55,570 bases of DNA from Roseiarcus fermentans. Lineage in GTDB: Bacteria > Pseudomonadota > Alphaproteobacteria > Rhizobiales > Beijerinckiaceae. The position numbers were made by a program, and so were the translations under genes. Numbering within the stretch: position 1 is the stretch's first letter; each line of letters starts with the position of its first letter. Below the pieces are notes generated by a model. It was not told where the DNA came from and did not search any database. It saw nothing but the letters and a program-made list of their open reading frames with translations. This document shows, in pieces, positions 7,868-15,870 of this stretch. Location: the NCBI RefSeq assembly GCF_003315135.1, contig NZ_QNRK01000044.1:1-55570 (forward strand), in the 5' to 3' direction.

Positions 7868-8995
7868 TTGAGCCGCATGGAGAGCTCAGCCAAGATTCGT
7901 TCCGCGCTCGGCTCAGCGCTAGCCGTGTCGCGGGACCTTCACGCCGAGACTCCGCTCGAAACCCTCGGGCGGGTTCGCGCGTTCGCGGCCAAGGCCCGAG
8001 CGCCGGAAACGACCGCGACCGACGCACAGCTCGCCGACATCCTCGACCCTCTGGCGCGCCTGCTCGAGTCCCAGTTGCCCGGCGCGAGTAGCTCCGTGCT
8101 GCTGCTCGACCCGGTCGGCGACCCTCTCGGCGACGACGGCCCGCTTCCGAGCTCGCCGCACGCGCCCGCAGCAGCCGCCGTCGGGAGCGGACCGGGCGCC
8201 GGCGCCCGCGCCGCGGCGCGGGCGCCGGACGTCGGCCGGGATCCGGCGGTCGACCACGGGTTCCGCTCCCGTTGGTCGGCGCCGATCCTGTCGCGTGACG
8301 GGCGAGTCCTCGGAACCTTCGCCGTTGACTGCGCCGCGGCGCGCGAACCGACCGGCGCGGAAGCGGCGCTCATCGCCGCCGTCGCCGGGATCGCGGGGAT
8401 CGCCGTCGAGCGCCGGCTGGCGGAGCGCCGCATTCACCATCTGGCGACCCACGACGCCCTCACCGGCCTCGCGAACCGCGCCTCGCTCGGGGACCGCCTG
8501 ACGAGGGCGTTGCTCGCTGCCGAGCGCTGCGATCGCCGGGCGGCTGTCGCCTTCATCGACATCGACGACTTCAAATCCGTCAACGACAGCCTCGGCCATT
8601 CCGCCGGCGACGAAGTCCTGCGGACGATCGCGGCGCGATTGGCGGGCTCGGTGCGCACCGCCGACACGGTCGCCCGTTTCGGCGGCGACGAATTCGTCGT
8701 CGTCCTCGGCGACCGACCCGGAAGCGCCGACGACATCGGCGAGGCGGTCGACCGCCTCCGCGCGGCGATCGCGGCGGAGGTCCGGATCGGCCGGCGCATC
8801 GTCCGCGTCACCGCCAGCGTCGGGCTCGCGATCTTCCCCGACCACGGCCGCGACGCCGCCGCCCTGCTGGCGAACGCCGACGCCGCCATGTACCGGGCCA
8901 AGAAGGGCGGACGCGGCGTCCTGCGGCGCGCCAGCCCCGGCATCGATCAGAACCCTTCGCCGCCGTCGACGGTGAGCGACTGCCCCAGGACATGA
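7868..8995 (+). CDS. GAF-GGDEF diguanylate cyclase
   Basis: A 375-residue protein predicted to make cyclic di-GMP from two GTP. The N-terminal half holds a GAF-like sensor (FRSRWSAPILSRDGRVLGTFAVD, about residues 137-159). The C-terminal half is a GGDEF domain with intact FGGDEF at residues 271-276. RTAD five residues before it fits the RxxD product-inhibition site. No membrane segment or signal peptide is seen, so it is cytosolic. The start may be TTG here or the ATG three codons later. The 3' end overlaps the convergent SDR gene by about 49 bp. Confidence 0.9.
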   Translation: MSRMESSAKIRSALGSALAVSRDLHAETPLETLGRVRAFAAKARAPETTATDAQLADILDPLARLLESQLPGASSSVLLLDPVGDPLGDDGPLPSSPHAPAAAAVGSGPGAGARAAARAPDVGRDPAVDHGFRSRWSAPILSRDGRVLGTFAVDCAAAREPTGAEAALIAAVAGIAGIAVERRLAERRIHHLATHDALTGLANRASLGDRLTRALLAAERCDRRAAVAFIDIDDFKSVNDSLGHSAGDEVLRTIAARLAGSVRTADTVARFGGDEFVVVLGDRPGSADDIGEAVDRLRAAIAAEVRIGRRIVRVTASVGLAIFPDHGRDAAALLANADAAMYRAKKGGRGVLRRASPGIDQNPSPPSTVSDCPRT

Positions 8996-9714
8996 CGGGC
9001 CGCGTCCGAGCACAGGAACAGCACGGCGTCGGCGATGTCGTCGACGTCGGCGATCCGGCGGGCGGGGATCGAGGCCAGGAGTTTTGCTTCGTCGAGCCGC
9101 CCGGCCTGGAAATCCGCGAGCACGCCCTCCGTCGCCACATGTCCGGGCGCGACCGCGTTGACCCGGATCCCCGCAGGCCCCCATTCGAGCGCCATCGAGC
9201 GCGTCAGCATCTCGAGCGCGGCCTTCGACGCGGAATAGAGCCCGCAGCCCGGCGCGGGGCGCGCGCCCGCGATGCTGCCGACGTTGACGATGCGACCGCG
9301 CCGCCCGCTGGCGATGGCCTCGGCGGCGAAGGCGCGGGCGCACAGCAGCGGCCCAGCGACGTTGACGGACAGGAACCGCGCCGCGACCTCGGCGTCCGCG
9401 TCGAGCAGCGGCACGAGCGCGAAATGCGCGGCGTTGTTGACCAGAATGTCGGCCGCGCCGAAGCGCTCGACGGCCGAAGCGACGATCCGCGCGCAATCGG
9501 CCGCGATCGCGACGTCGGCCGGGACGACGAGGACCTCGCCGCCCATCTCCTCGATCAGCGCCGCGGAATGGACCAGCGTCGCCTTCCTCCGCCCGGCGAT
9601 GGCGACGTTCGCGCCCTCACGGGCGAAGGCGCGGGCGACGGCGAAGCCGATCCCCGCCCCGCCTCCGGTGACGATCGCGGTCTGGCCGGCGAACCTGGGC
9701 GCGGCCTCAGGCAT
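8947..9714 (-). CDS. Short-chain dehydrogenase/reductase
   Basis: A 255-residue SDR family enzyme. The start at MPEAAPRF gives the usual short lead before the Rossmann motif TGGGAGIGFAVARAF. Other motifs are NNAAHFALV, the serine NVGSIAG, the catalytic YSASKAAL and the C-terminal LTVDGGEGF typical of FabG-like members. Substrate is not predictable. The 3' end overlaps the convergent diguanylate cyclase gene. The next gene upstream encodes a pterin dehydratase on the same strand about 90 bp away, so the three minus-strand genes from here to 10915 could be one transcript. Confidence 0.87.
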   Translation of the reverse strand: MPEAAPRFAGQTAIVTGGGAGIGFAVARAFAREGANVAIAGRRKATLVHSAALIEEMGGEVLVVPADVAIAADCARIVASAVERFGAADILVNNAAHFALVPLLDADAEVAARFLSVNVAGPLLCARAFAAEAIASGRRGRIVNVGSIAGARPAPGCGLYSASKAALEMLTRSMALEWGPAGIRVNAVAPGHVATEGVLADFQAGRLDEAKLLASIPARRIADVDDIADAVLFLCSDAARHVLGQSLTVDGGEGF

Positions 9715-9807
9715 CGAGCGCGCCGCCGACAGGAAGCGGGAGGCAGTCCGGCCGCGCGCGCCGAGCGCGGGCGACACGGTCAGCGACCGCGTCTAGAAGA
9801 CGCCGCA

Positions 9808-10119
9808 TCACGCCATCCCCTGGAACCGTTTCGCCAGCGCGCTGATTTTCTTCGCCGTCTCGATGTCGAGGTCGGTGATCTTCATGCCGGCGTCGTGGGT
9901 GCAGAAGGAAAACGAGACGATGTTGTAGGAGTTCTTGAACTCCGGGTGGTGGTTCATCACCTCGGCCTCGATCGCCACCTCGACGATGAAGGCGATGGCG
10001 TCGCGAAAGGTCTTGAGGGCGAACGTCGCCTCGATGTTGGGCGCCGCGAGCGACCAGTCCGGCAGGTCGGCCAATGCCGAACGGATCTCGTAGTCGCTCA
10101 GGATCTTGTAATGCGCCAT
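9808..10119 (-). CDS. 4a-hydroxytetrahydrobiopterin dehydratase (pterin-4a-carbinolamine dehydratase)
   Basis: A 103-residue complete PCD-family enzyme that dehydrates 4a-hydroxytetrahydrobiopterin, regenerating the cofactor of aromatic amino-acid hydroxylases. The conserved histidines and surrounding pattern are visible in MNHHPEFKNSYNIVSFSF and CTHDAGMKITDLD. It is cytosolic and usually dimeric or tetrameric. No phenylalanine hydroxylase gene is in the window. A ribosome-binding site (GAGGTT) precedes the ATG. Confidence 0.9.
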   Translation of the reverse strand: MAHYKILSDYEIRSALADLPDWSLAAPNIEATFALKTFRDAIAFIVEVAIEAEVMNHHPEFKNSYNIVSFSFCTHDAGMKITDLDIETAKKISALAKRFQGMA

Positions 10120-10135
10120 GGGTGAACCTCCTCGT

Positions 10136-10915
10136 TCAGTTGGAATCCCCCGGCCCGCTGGGCTTGGCCAGATCGGCGATCGCGTGGTCGATCACGATCG
10201 GCGACATCTGGATAGAGCTGGTGTACGGGCGGCTGAATTCAAGGATGAGCAGGATCGCCAGGCTGACCGACGCCGCTCCCAGGATCAGCATCACAACGGT
10301 CGCCGCGTTCGGCCGCGACAAGAGCCCCATGCCGGCGAACATCAGGCACGACCAGGCGGTCACCGCATAGATCAACGGCCAGGCGATCGGCGACAGCACC
10401 TGGAGCGACATCAGCAGCCGATCCTCGCCGATCGTCCCGTAATTGGCCTTGGCCGCTGCGAGCAGCTCCTTTTGCGCGTCGGTTTGCGGATCGAGGCGGC
10501 CGAAGACGTTGCTCATGTCCGCCATCGCCTTGTACGAGGCGTCGTAAGACGCCGCCATGGCGCGGTCGTCGCCCCAGAATTGCAGACGCGCCGAGATCAG
10601 GTCCTGGCGCAGGACCTCGCGCGCGGCGTCGCCGGCCGGCCCGTAGTGACGCATCTCGAGGTTGAATTCGAGCGCCTTGGCCGCGATCGATTCGAGTTCG
10701 CGCTGCTGCGTGCTGAACACCCCGAACGCCGTCCAGATCAAGAGGCCGAGCACGAGCGCGAGCAGCAGCGTCAAGAGCCCGACGACGCCGCCGATCATGT
10801 CGCGCGACAGTTCGCTCGTGTAGTGGGAGGCGAGGCGGGTCTTGAGAAACAGGCCGAGCACGCCGCCGAGCGTGATCAGCGCCCAGACGACGGCGGCGAC
10901 TGTGAACGAGCTCAA
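10136..10915 (-). CDS. DUF4239 (bestrophin-like) membrane protein
   Basis: A 259-residue integral membrane protein. Two hydrophobic segments near the N-terminus (VAAVVWALITLGGVLGLFL, and GVVGLLTLLLALVLGLLIW) are followed by a soluble helical domain of about 110 residues. Two more membrane segments follow near residues 175-230. The motif TAFGVFSTQQRELESIAAKALEFN is typical of the DUF4239 family, which is distantly related to bestrophin channels; transport function is unproven. Stop and start spacing to the PCD gene is short, suggesting co-transcription. Confidence 0.82.
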   Translation of the reverse strand: MSSFTVAAVVWALITLGGVLGLFLKTRLASHYTSELSRDMIGGVVGLLTLLLALVLGLLIWTAFGVFSTQQRELESIAAKALEFNLEMRHYGPAGDAAREVLRQDLISARLQFWGDDRAMAASYDASYKAMADMSNVFGRLDPQTDAQKELLAAAKANYGTIGEDRLLMSLQVLSPIAWPLIYAVTAWSCLMFAGMGLLSRPNAATVVMLILGAASVSLAILLILEFSRPYTSSIQMSPIVIDHAIADLAKPSGPGDSN

Positions 10916-11014
10916 GCGACGCCCTCCCGCGACCCGATGCCGGACAGGGGTCGCACGGAACGCGGCGGGCGTCCAGCACGGCGACCGACGGTCCTTCGGC
11001 AGCGCGCCGCACGC

Positions 11015-12466
11015 TCAACACGCCGCGACGCCATTGAGGAGCATGCGGTATCTGCGCAAGCCGGCCCCGACCGCGGTCGCGTAAGGCGGATCGACGGACG
11101 CCGGGCCCGCGGCCTGCGGGCGCGCGGGGGAACCGTCGTCGGGCGCGGATTCCATGGTTTCAAGGGCTTGCACGGGATTTGTCGGGCGGGTGTAACCAAG
11201 GTGGGCGGCGTCCCGCCGCCCGGGTGCGCGAGACGCGCACCCTCCCGTTGGGCGCCGCGGCCGTCTGCTCGCGCCCTCGGCTTGGAAGATACGGGCGGTT
11301 TCGGCGTTGCGCGCAGGTTCGCCTCGGAGCCGGGCCGTCGACCCGACCGCGGCGCGACCTGCGCCTCGGAGCGCGCCGCCGGCCTCTCGCTCGCGGACAG
11401 AGGCTCGTCGGGTTCGCGACCCACAGGGGCCTTATCCTCCCCGCGCGCGCCGTCGTCCTGGCCGAAGGCTTCCGCTGACGGCGCGGACTCGGGCGCGGAT
11501 TCAACATTTTCAAAGGGTTGCGGGGAGGATTTCCGGGCGAGCGGCGCCCGCCAGGCCGGGCGCGGCGGGCGCGCCGCGCAACGGAGGGGCGCCCGTCCCG
11601 GGCGAGCACGGTGCGGGGACGCCGGGTCCGGCTTAGGAGCGGTCATCGCCCGGACCTCATCGCCTGCCCCGTCGCCGAGAAGCGATCCATTGTGGCGGGG
11701 CGCGCCGGCGGCGGACAGGGCGTCGTCCCCGGGGCCCGCGTACGGGCGGCGCTCGTCGCTGTCGGCCTCCGACGCGTGCGGCTTCGCGAGGGACGCCCGC
11801 CGGGGCCGCCGAAATCCCGGGCGCGAATGCAAGACTTTCAACGGCTTGCGGCCGAAATTCCGCGCGGCGGCAACTCCCAGGGTGGACGCCGAAGACCGCC
11901 GTCATCGCGAGCGAAGCGCGGCGATCCAGGGGCCGCTTGCGCTGCTGTTGCGGCTCGTGGACCGCCACGCCGTCCCTCGGGCTTCGTTGCGAGCAGAGTA
12001 CCGAGCAATCCCTGCAAAATGGACGCAAACGGCGTCGCGGATTGCTTCGTCGCTTTGCTCCTCGCAATGACGGGCTTGGGAGATACGCGCGGCGGAGCAG
12101 CGCCGCGCCAAACGCCATGGCGCCTTCGGCGGGCGCGTCGAGGCGCGAGGGTTTGTCCTGCGGGCGGTCGACCGCCTCGAGGTTGGCGTTGGTCATGGCG
12201 CTGTAGGCGACGAGCAGCGCCTCGTTGAGGCGGCTGGTCTGGATCGCCAGAAACTCGTCCGGCGGCGCCGGCGCGCGGCGGGCGAGAATGTCACGGATGA
12301 CGGCGCGGATGCGCTTCTCGCCGACCCCGATACGGACCGCGATCTCGGCGACGGACACGCCGCGGTTGAGGTAATCGACAATCAGCTGCTCCCGCCGGAA
12401 TTTTTCCAGGCGCGCGGCGCGCGGGTCGAGCGACGGCGTCGAGGCGACGGCGGCGGCTGCGAACAT
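11015..12466 (-). pseudogene. Decayed helix-turn-helix protein with C-terminal 'QxxExxxSAP' repeats
   Basis: The 5' part is intact: ATG preceded by AAGGAG, then a helix-turn-helix region (EQLIVDYLNRGVSVAEIAVR, GVGEKRIRAVIRDILARR) and EFLAIQTSRLNEALLVAYSA. Beyond NLEAVDR the frame runs into a dispersed palindromic repeat. Three copies of a C-terminal motif then lie in different frames: RPQAVESLAFAP, SPQPFENVESAP and NPVQALETMESAP. The last continues to a natural-looking C-terminus (LRRYRMLLNGVAAC) and a stop at 11015. At least two frameshifts plus a stop near 11657 separate these pieces. The remaining N-terminal domain might still be made as a fusion of about 270 residues. Confidence 0.65.
11899..12072. 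repeat. GTCATCGCGAG-type palindromic repeat inside the decayed gene
   Basis: The left end begins GTCATCGCGAGCGAAGCG and the right end reads GCTCCTCGCAATGACG, giving inverted termini. Internal GCGGCGATCCAGG and GCGGATTGCTTCGTCG are related to copies near 27440 and 37567. It lies within the coding part of the helix-turn-helix pseudogene. Confidence 0.65.
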
Positions 12467-12479
12467 GCGAGTGTTCTCC

Positions 12480-12519
12480 TTCACGAACGGACCGGCAGAT
12501 TCACGAACGGACCGACAGA
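12480..12519. repeat. 20-bp direct tandem repeat upstream of the decayed regulator
   Basis: Two adjacent 20-bp units begin TTCACGAACGGACC and differ at one base. They lie 14 bp upstream of the ATG of the helix-turn-helix gene and overlap its ribosome-binding-site region on the minus strand. They could be operator half-sites, but no binding data can be inferred. Confidence 0.6.
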
Positions 12520-12568
12520 ACAAAGATAGAACATCAGCGGCCGTCAAGCAAGAATTTGTCGAAATACG

Positions 12569-14095
12569 TGTCGCTAGCACATGGAGTGACGTGAGTTCGT
12601 AGCTCGTGAAGTGACGTGTTTTGGAGGTCCCGTGGAGGGGCCTTGATGGACACGGCGCGCATTCGCGAGGGAATCCGCAAGATGCGGTTTTCGACGATCT
12701 TGGACCGCTGGGACTCGGGAGAGATGACACAGGAGACGGCGGCGGAGCTGTTGGGGATGAGCGTTCGCTCGTTCCAGCGGTGGAGGGAGCGCTACGAGGC
12801 TTGCGGCGAGGCTGGCCTCGTGGACCAGCGTGGTTCTCCCTCGCCGCGGCGGACGCCGCAGGAGGAGGTCGAGCGGATGCTCGGGCTTTATCGGGACAAG
12901 TACGCCGACTTCACGGTCAAGCATTTTCACGAGCAGATACAGAAGCGGCACAGTTACACGCTCGGCTACACGGTGACGAAGTCGCATCTGCACCGGGCCG
13001 GGCTGGTCAGGCCCGCGCCCAGGCGCTCGGCGCACCGCAAGAAGCGGCCGCGTCGGCCGATGCGCGGCATGATGCTGCATCAGGACGGGTCGCGGCACGC
13101 TTGGGTCGAGGGCCTGCCCGCGATGGACCTGATCGTCACGATGGACGACGCCACCAGCGAGATCTACTCGATGATCCTCGTCGAAGAGGAGGGAACCGCC
13201 TCGACCTTCGAGGCCTTGCGCGAGGTGATCGGCGAGCATGGCCTGTTCTGCGCGCTCTACACCGACCGCGGCAGCCACTACTTCCACACCCCCGAGGCCG
13301 GCGGGAAAGTCTCGAGCACGGTCGAGACCCAGGTCGGCCGGCCCATGGCGCATCTCGGGATCGAGCACATCGCCGCCTATTCGCCGCAGGCGCGCGGGCG
13401 CTCCGAGCGGCTGTTCGCCACGTTGCAGGACCGGGTCCCCAAGGAGCTGCGGCTGGCCGGGATCGGAACCGTCGCGGCGGCCAACGCATGGCTCAAGAGC
13501 CATTACATCGCCGAGCACAACGCCCGCTTCGCCGTCGACCCCGAGCAGGAGGGCTCGGCCTTCGTCCCCGACACGCACGAGATGTGGCGCGAAATCCTGT
13601 GCGTGATCGAGGAGCGCACGGTCGGCAAGGACAACACCGTGGCCTGGAACGCAAAGCGCCTGCAACTGCCGGAGAGCCGATTGCGCCCGCATTTCGTCAA
13701 GGCGCAGGTCAAGGTCCACGAATATCCGGATCGAACCTGCGCCGTGTTCCTCGGCCCGCACCGGCTCGCCGACTACGACGCCGAAGGAGCCATTCGCGTC
13801 CCGGTTGCGCCCAAGCCTGGCGCCGTGCTCGGGGCCGTCAAGGACAAGCCCTGTCGGGCGCGCTTGCGCGCGTCCTTGACCGCCCCTGCGCGCGACGCCA
13901 GTTCGCTTTCGCAGGCCGGGACGAGGAAACGGCCGCCCAGCCGAACAAGGAAACTGCCCGACGCAAACCCAGTCATCGGCGCCCCATGACCAACTCGAAC
14001 CGGGCCGTCCGCGGCTTCCGACCCAGTTCGTCCATCACCCAGAAGACGCCACATCACGCGCTACAAAAACACGACAGGTTGACGCGCTACGGACA
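12569..14095 (+). mobile_element. ISNCY-type insertion sequence with 17-bp target duplication
   Basis: The element is 1,527 bp long and carries one transposase gene. The left end starts TGTCGCTAGC and the right end, read inward, starts TGTCCGTAGC. Weaker inverted similarity continues for about 55 bp, including GTAGCTCGTGAAGTG against GTAGCGCGTGATGTG. Immediately outside lie GAATTTGTCGAAATACG (left, 12552-12568) and GAATTTGTCGAAATATG (right, 14096-14112), a 17-bp direct repeat with one mismatch. Long duplications are known for the IS1202 group of ISNCY elements. The element sits just upstream of the decayed regulator. Confidence 0.75.
12646..13989 (+). CDS. ISNCY/IS1202-like DDE transposase
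   Basis: A 447-residue transposase. The N-terminal helix-turn-helix region (MTQETAAELLGMSVRSFQRW) binds the element ends. It is followed by an integrase-core catalytic domain with MMLHQDGSRHAW, DLIVTMDDAT and LYTDRGSHY, and ARGRSERLFATLQDRV carries the expected distal acidic residue. The start at MDTARIRE is preceded by GGAGGGG. The frame is intact and the flanking inverted repeats and target duplication are complete, so the copy may be active. The last 60 or so residues are low-complexity and may be read-through beyond the conserved domain. Confidence 0.85.
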   Translation: MDTARIREGIRKMRFSTILDRWDSGEMTQETAAELLGMSVRSFQRWRERYEACGEAGLVDQRGSPSPRRTPQEEVERMLGLYRDKYADFTVKHFHEQIQKRHSYTLGYTVTKSHLHRAGLVRPAPRRSAHRKKRPRRPMRGMMLHQDGSRHAWVEGLPAMDLIVTMDDATSEIYSMILVEEEGTASTFEALREVIGEHGLFCALYTDRGSHYFHTPEAGGKVSSTVETQVGRPMAHLGIEHIAAYSPQARGRSERLFATLQDRVPKELRLAGIGTVAAANAWLKSHYIAEHNARFAVDPEQEGSAFVPDTHEMWREILCVIEERTVGKDNTVAWNAKRLQLPESRLRPHFVKAQVKVHEYPDRTCAVFLGPHRLADYDAEGAIRVPVAPKPGAVLGAVKDKPCRARLRASLTAPARDASSLSQAGTRKRPPSRTRKLPDANPVIGAP

Positions 14096-14112
14096 GAATT
14101 TGTCGAAATATG

Positions 14113-14450
14113 CATGGGTCGGCCCGCCCCGCCCGCCTCGGACGACGCCGAAGCGACGAAACGCAAAGGTTTTGAACGGGCGGATTGCACACGAAGCGCG
14201 GGTTCGCGGTCGGCGCGGCGGAAGTCGTAAAGCTTCTCTCCGTGCGGTCGCCGCTCTGGCTGCCATCACCGCGCGCATCATAATATATACGTGAAGACAT
14301 CACTTGCCTGCGATCTGACTCTCGGCGTTCATTGTCTTTTCCCTCGTACACGCCGGGAGTGGCGCAAGAGGTTCGCGACACTCTCGACGGTAGATTTGTC
14401 TTATCAGAAATCTCGACGTGGGCGTGCTGCTCACCTCTCAGCAGGATCTT
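14113..14450. other. Intergenic, no gene recognised
   Basis: This lies between the insertion sequence and the unknown minus-strand operon. Open frames on both strands have skewed, arginine-rich composition and no recognisable domain. The segment after about 14250 is less GC-rich. Confidence 0.35.
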
Positions 14451-14735
14451 TCATGCGACTGCTGATCGAAAGATTTCCGCGAACAGCGCGCGAAACGCCG
14501 CGGAGATGTGTCGGGGAACGCGCGCCTCGAAGACAGCGTGTGTTTCCGCTGGCGCCCCGGCCGCATCGGTCTTCAGCAGAGGTCTTGGGATCTGCAAGAC
14601 GCCGCCGCGGCACGTGCGGATGTAGACCGCGTCGGCGGACTGCGGCGTCGGCAGAACCATCTTGCGTGGGAGCGCGATGCGAACGAAGACGAGGTCGTCC
14701 AAGCTCGGGGCTTTTGTCGGGTGCGAATGCGACAT
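14451..14735 (-). CDS. Hypothetical protein, second gene of unknown operon
   Basis: A 94-residue protein I do not recognise. It begins MSHSHPTKAPSLDDLVFVRI and has a beta-rich middle (AVYIRTCRGGVLQIPRPLL), with no signal peptide or membrane segment. The ATG is preceded by GAAGGAG at good spacing, and the gene starts 25 bp after the stop of the upstream gene, so the two form an operon. Base composition is near the chromosome average, unlike the AT-rich DNA upstream. Confidence 0.6.
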   Translation of the reverse strand: MSHSHPTKAPSLDDLVFVRIALPRKMVLPTPQSADAVYIRTCRGGVLQIPRPLLKTDAAGAPAETHAVFEARVPRHISAAFRALFAEIFRSAVA

Positions 14736-14759
14736 GATCTTGCTACTCCTTCGGTAGAG

Positions 14760-15215
14760 TCAAAAACTGCCGGGTGAGGCCGCTTCGATGGTCGGGATCG
14801 GTCGCGGTGAGTTGTTTATGAAGAACACTGTGTCACCGGGAGCGGTCTGATAGGTGAACTGGGTCTGTTCTCCTGGATTCGCGCGTTGACCGCCCGCGAT
14901 GAAGACGTCCCGGACCAGCGTCATTCTGCCATAGCCGGCGAAGGTCGACCCCTTCGATGGATCGATGAGAATCGTTGCGTAATTCTCGGGGTTGTCGGGC
15001 CACAGGGCGGGGTCTGCCCAGTTCGGATTCAATTCCGAAGCCGCGTAGATGTTCTGAGGATCAAATAGAAATGATGTCCCAGAGATCAACTCGACATCGT
15101 CGATATAGATTGCGCTGAAGAATCCATTCAGCCCTTCACATTGAAAATTCGCTTGGTCCACAGTCCAGCAGCCGAATTGCAAGACCTCGCGATACGTGAT
15201 CGTTACCAATGCCAT
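14760..15215 (-). CDS. Hypothetical protein, first gene of unknown operon
   Basis: A 151-residue acidic, aromatic-rich protein I do not recognise. The start at MALVTITYREV is chosen because AAGGAG lies at proper spacing; upstream in-frame residues are basic and look non-coding. Predicted beta-rich segments (FFSAIYIDDVELISGTSFLF and QFTYQTAPGDTVFFINN) and the lack of a signal peptide suggest a soluble, possibly jelly-roll-like or secreted-complex component. That is only an impression from composition. Codon use is less GC-biased than the neighbours, which may indicate recent acquisition. Confidence 0.65.
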   Translation of the reverse strand: MALVTITYREVLQFGCWTVDQANFQCEGLNGFFSAIYIDDVELISGTSFLFDPQNIYAASELNPNWADPALWPDNPENYATILIDPSKGSTFAGYGRMTLVRDVFIAGGQRANPGEQTQFTYQTAPGDTVFFINNSPRPIPTIEAASPGSF

Positions 15216-15870
15216 GGCTCTCTTACTCCTTTTTAATTTTGGTATGATGAAGTATTTTCTGCTTATCAGGCCAGTTAAAGCATACATTTTACACAACAAA
15301 GCACCTTAAACTGTATATTTATATCCAAGCTTGACTGCAAATGCCAACGACAGGACGATTTTCGTTGCACGAATTTGCATCCGAGTCTGTGACGAGCCTC
15401 ACACTTCAGGTATATTTTGTCTACTTTCGCGCCATCGGCAATGACACGAATATGTCGCGCCCAATTTATACGCTCGCCAAGTATTCCATTTTGCAGACGG
15501 ACATCGGAGTCTGCACGAACGTCCTCGATGACAGGGATCCCTTCCACAGGCGCCGACTTTCGCCGCCGAGGCGTTCACTGGATTCCTCACCGTCGTTGAA
15601 GAACAGCTTCCGGGGAAGACGTTCGAGCGCGATCGTGACAACGGCGGTCGGATCGCCATTCTCTCCGTAAGGATCGCCTCTTGGCGCCATTCTCGGTTCC
15701 CACCTCGAAACGGGGTGGGGACACAGGAGTTCGAGTGGTATCGAGAATTTAGAACAACCGGACGGCGGCAGCCATCCGTCGGCTCCGGCCTCGGAATGAA
15801 GCCGAGGTCGAAGACCATCAACCCGGAACACGTGAAATCGAAGCGCCGCCTCCGCGACCGCCCGCGACCC
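15216..15870. other. AT-rich upstream region with a possible frameshifted gene remnant
   Basis: The first 150 bp are AT-rich and probably carry the promoter of the unknown operon. Farther up on the minus strand, two plausible protein segments lie in different frames. One begins at 15690 (MAPRGDPYGENGDPTAVVTI, then LPRKLFFNDGEE). The other lies at 15380-15560 (PVEGIPVIEDVRADSDVRL, then GERINWARHIRVIADG). They would join with one frameshift, so a broken small gene is possible. No family is recognised. Confidence 0.3.

Noticed and set aside
9481-9777. N-terminal extension of the minus-strand SDR to 276 residues
   Set aside because: The first 21 residues are Arg/Ser-rich and precede the normal SDR start; MPEAAPRFAGQTAIVTG fits the family.
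10912-11841. 309-residue minus-strand frame as an intact gene
   Set aside because: Only its SPQPFENVESAP stretch is protein-like. The neighbouring repeat motifs lie in another frame, so it is part of a decayed gene.
10118-12070. 650-residue plus-strand frame
   Set aside because: It runs antisense to the PCD/DUF4239 genes and through the decayed regulator, with Arg/Gly-rich composition and no recognisable domain.
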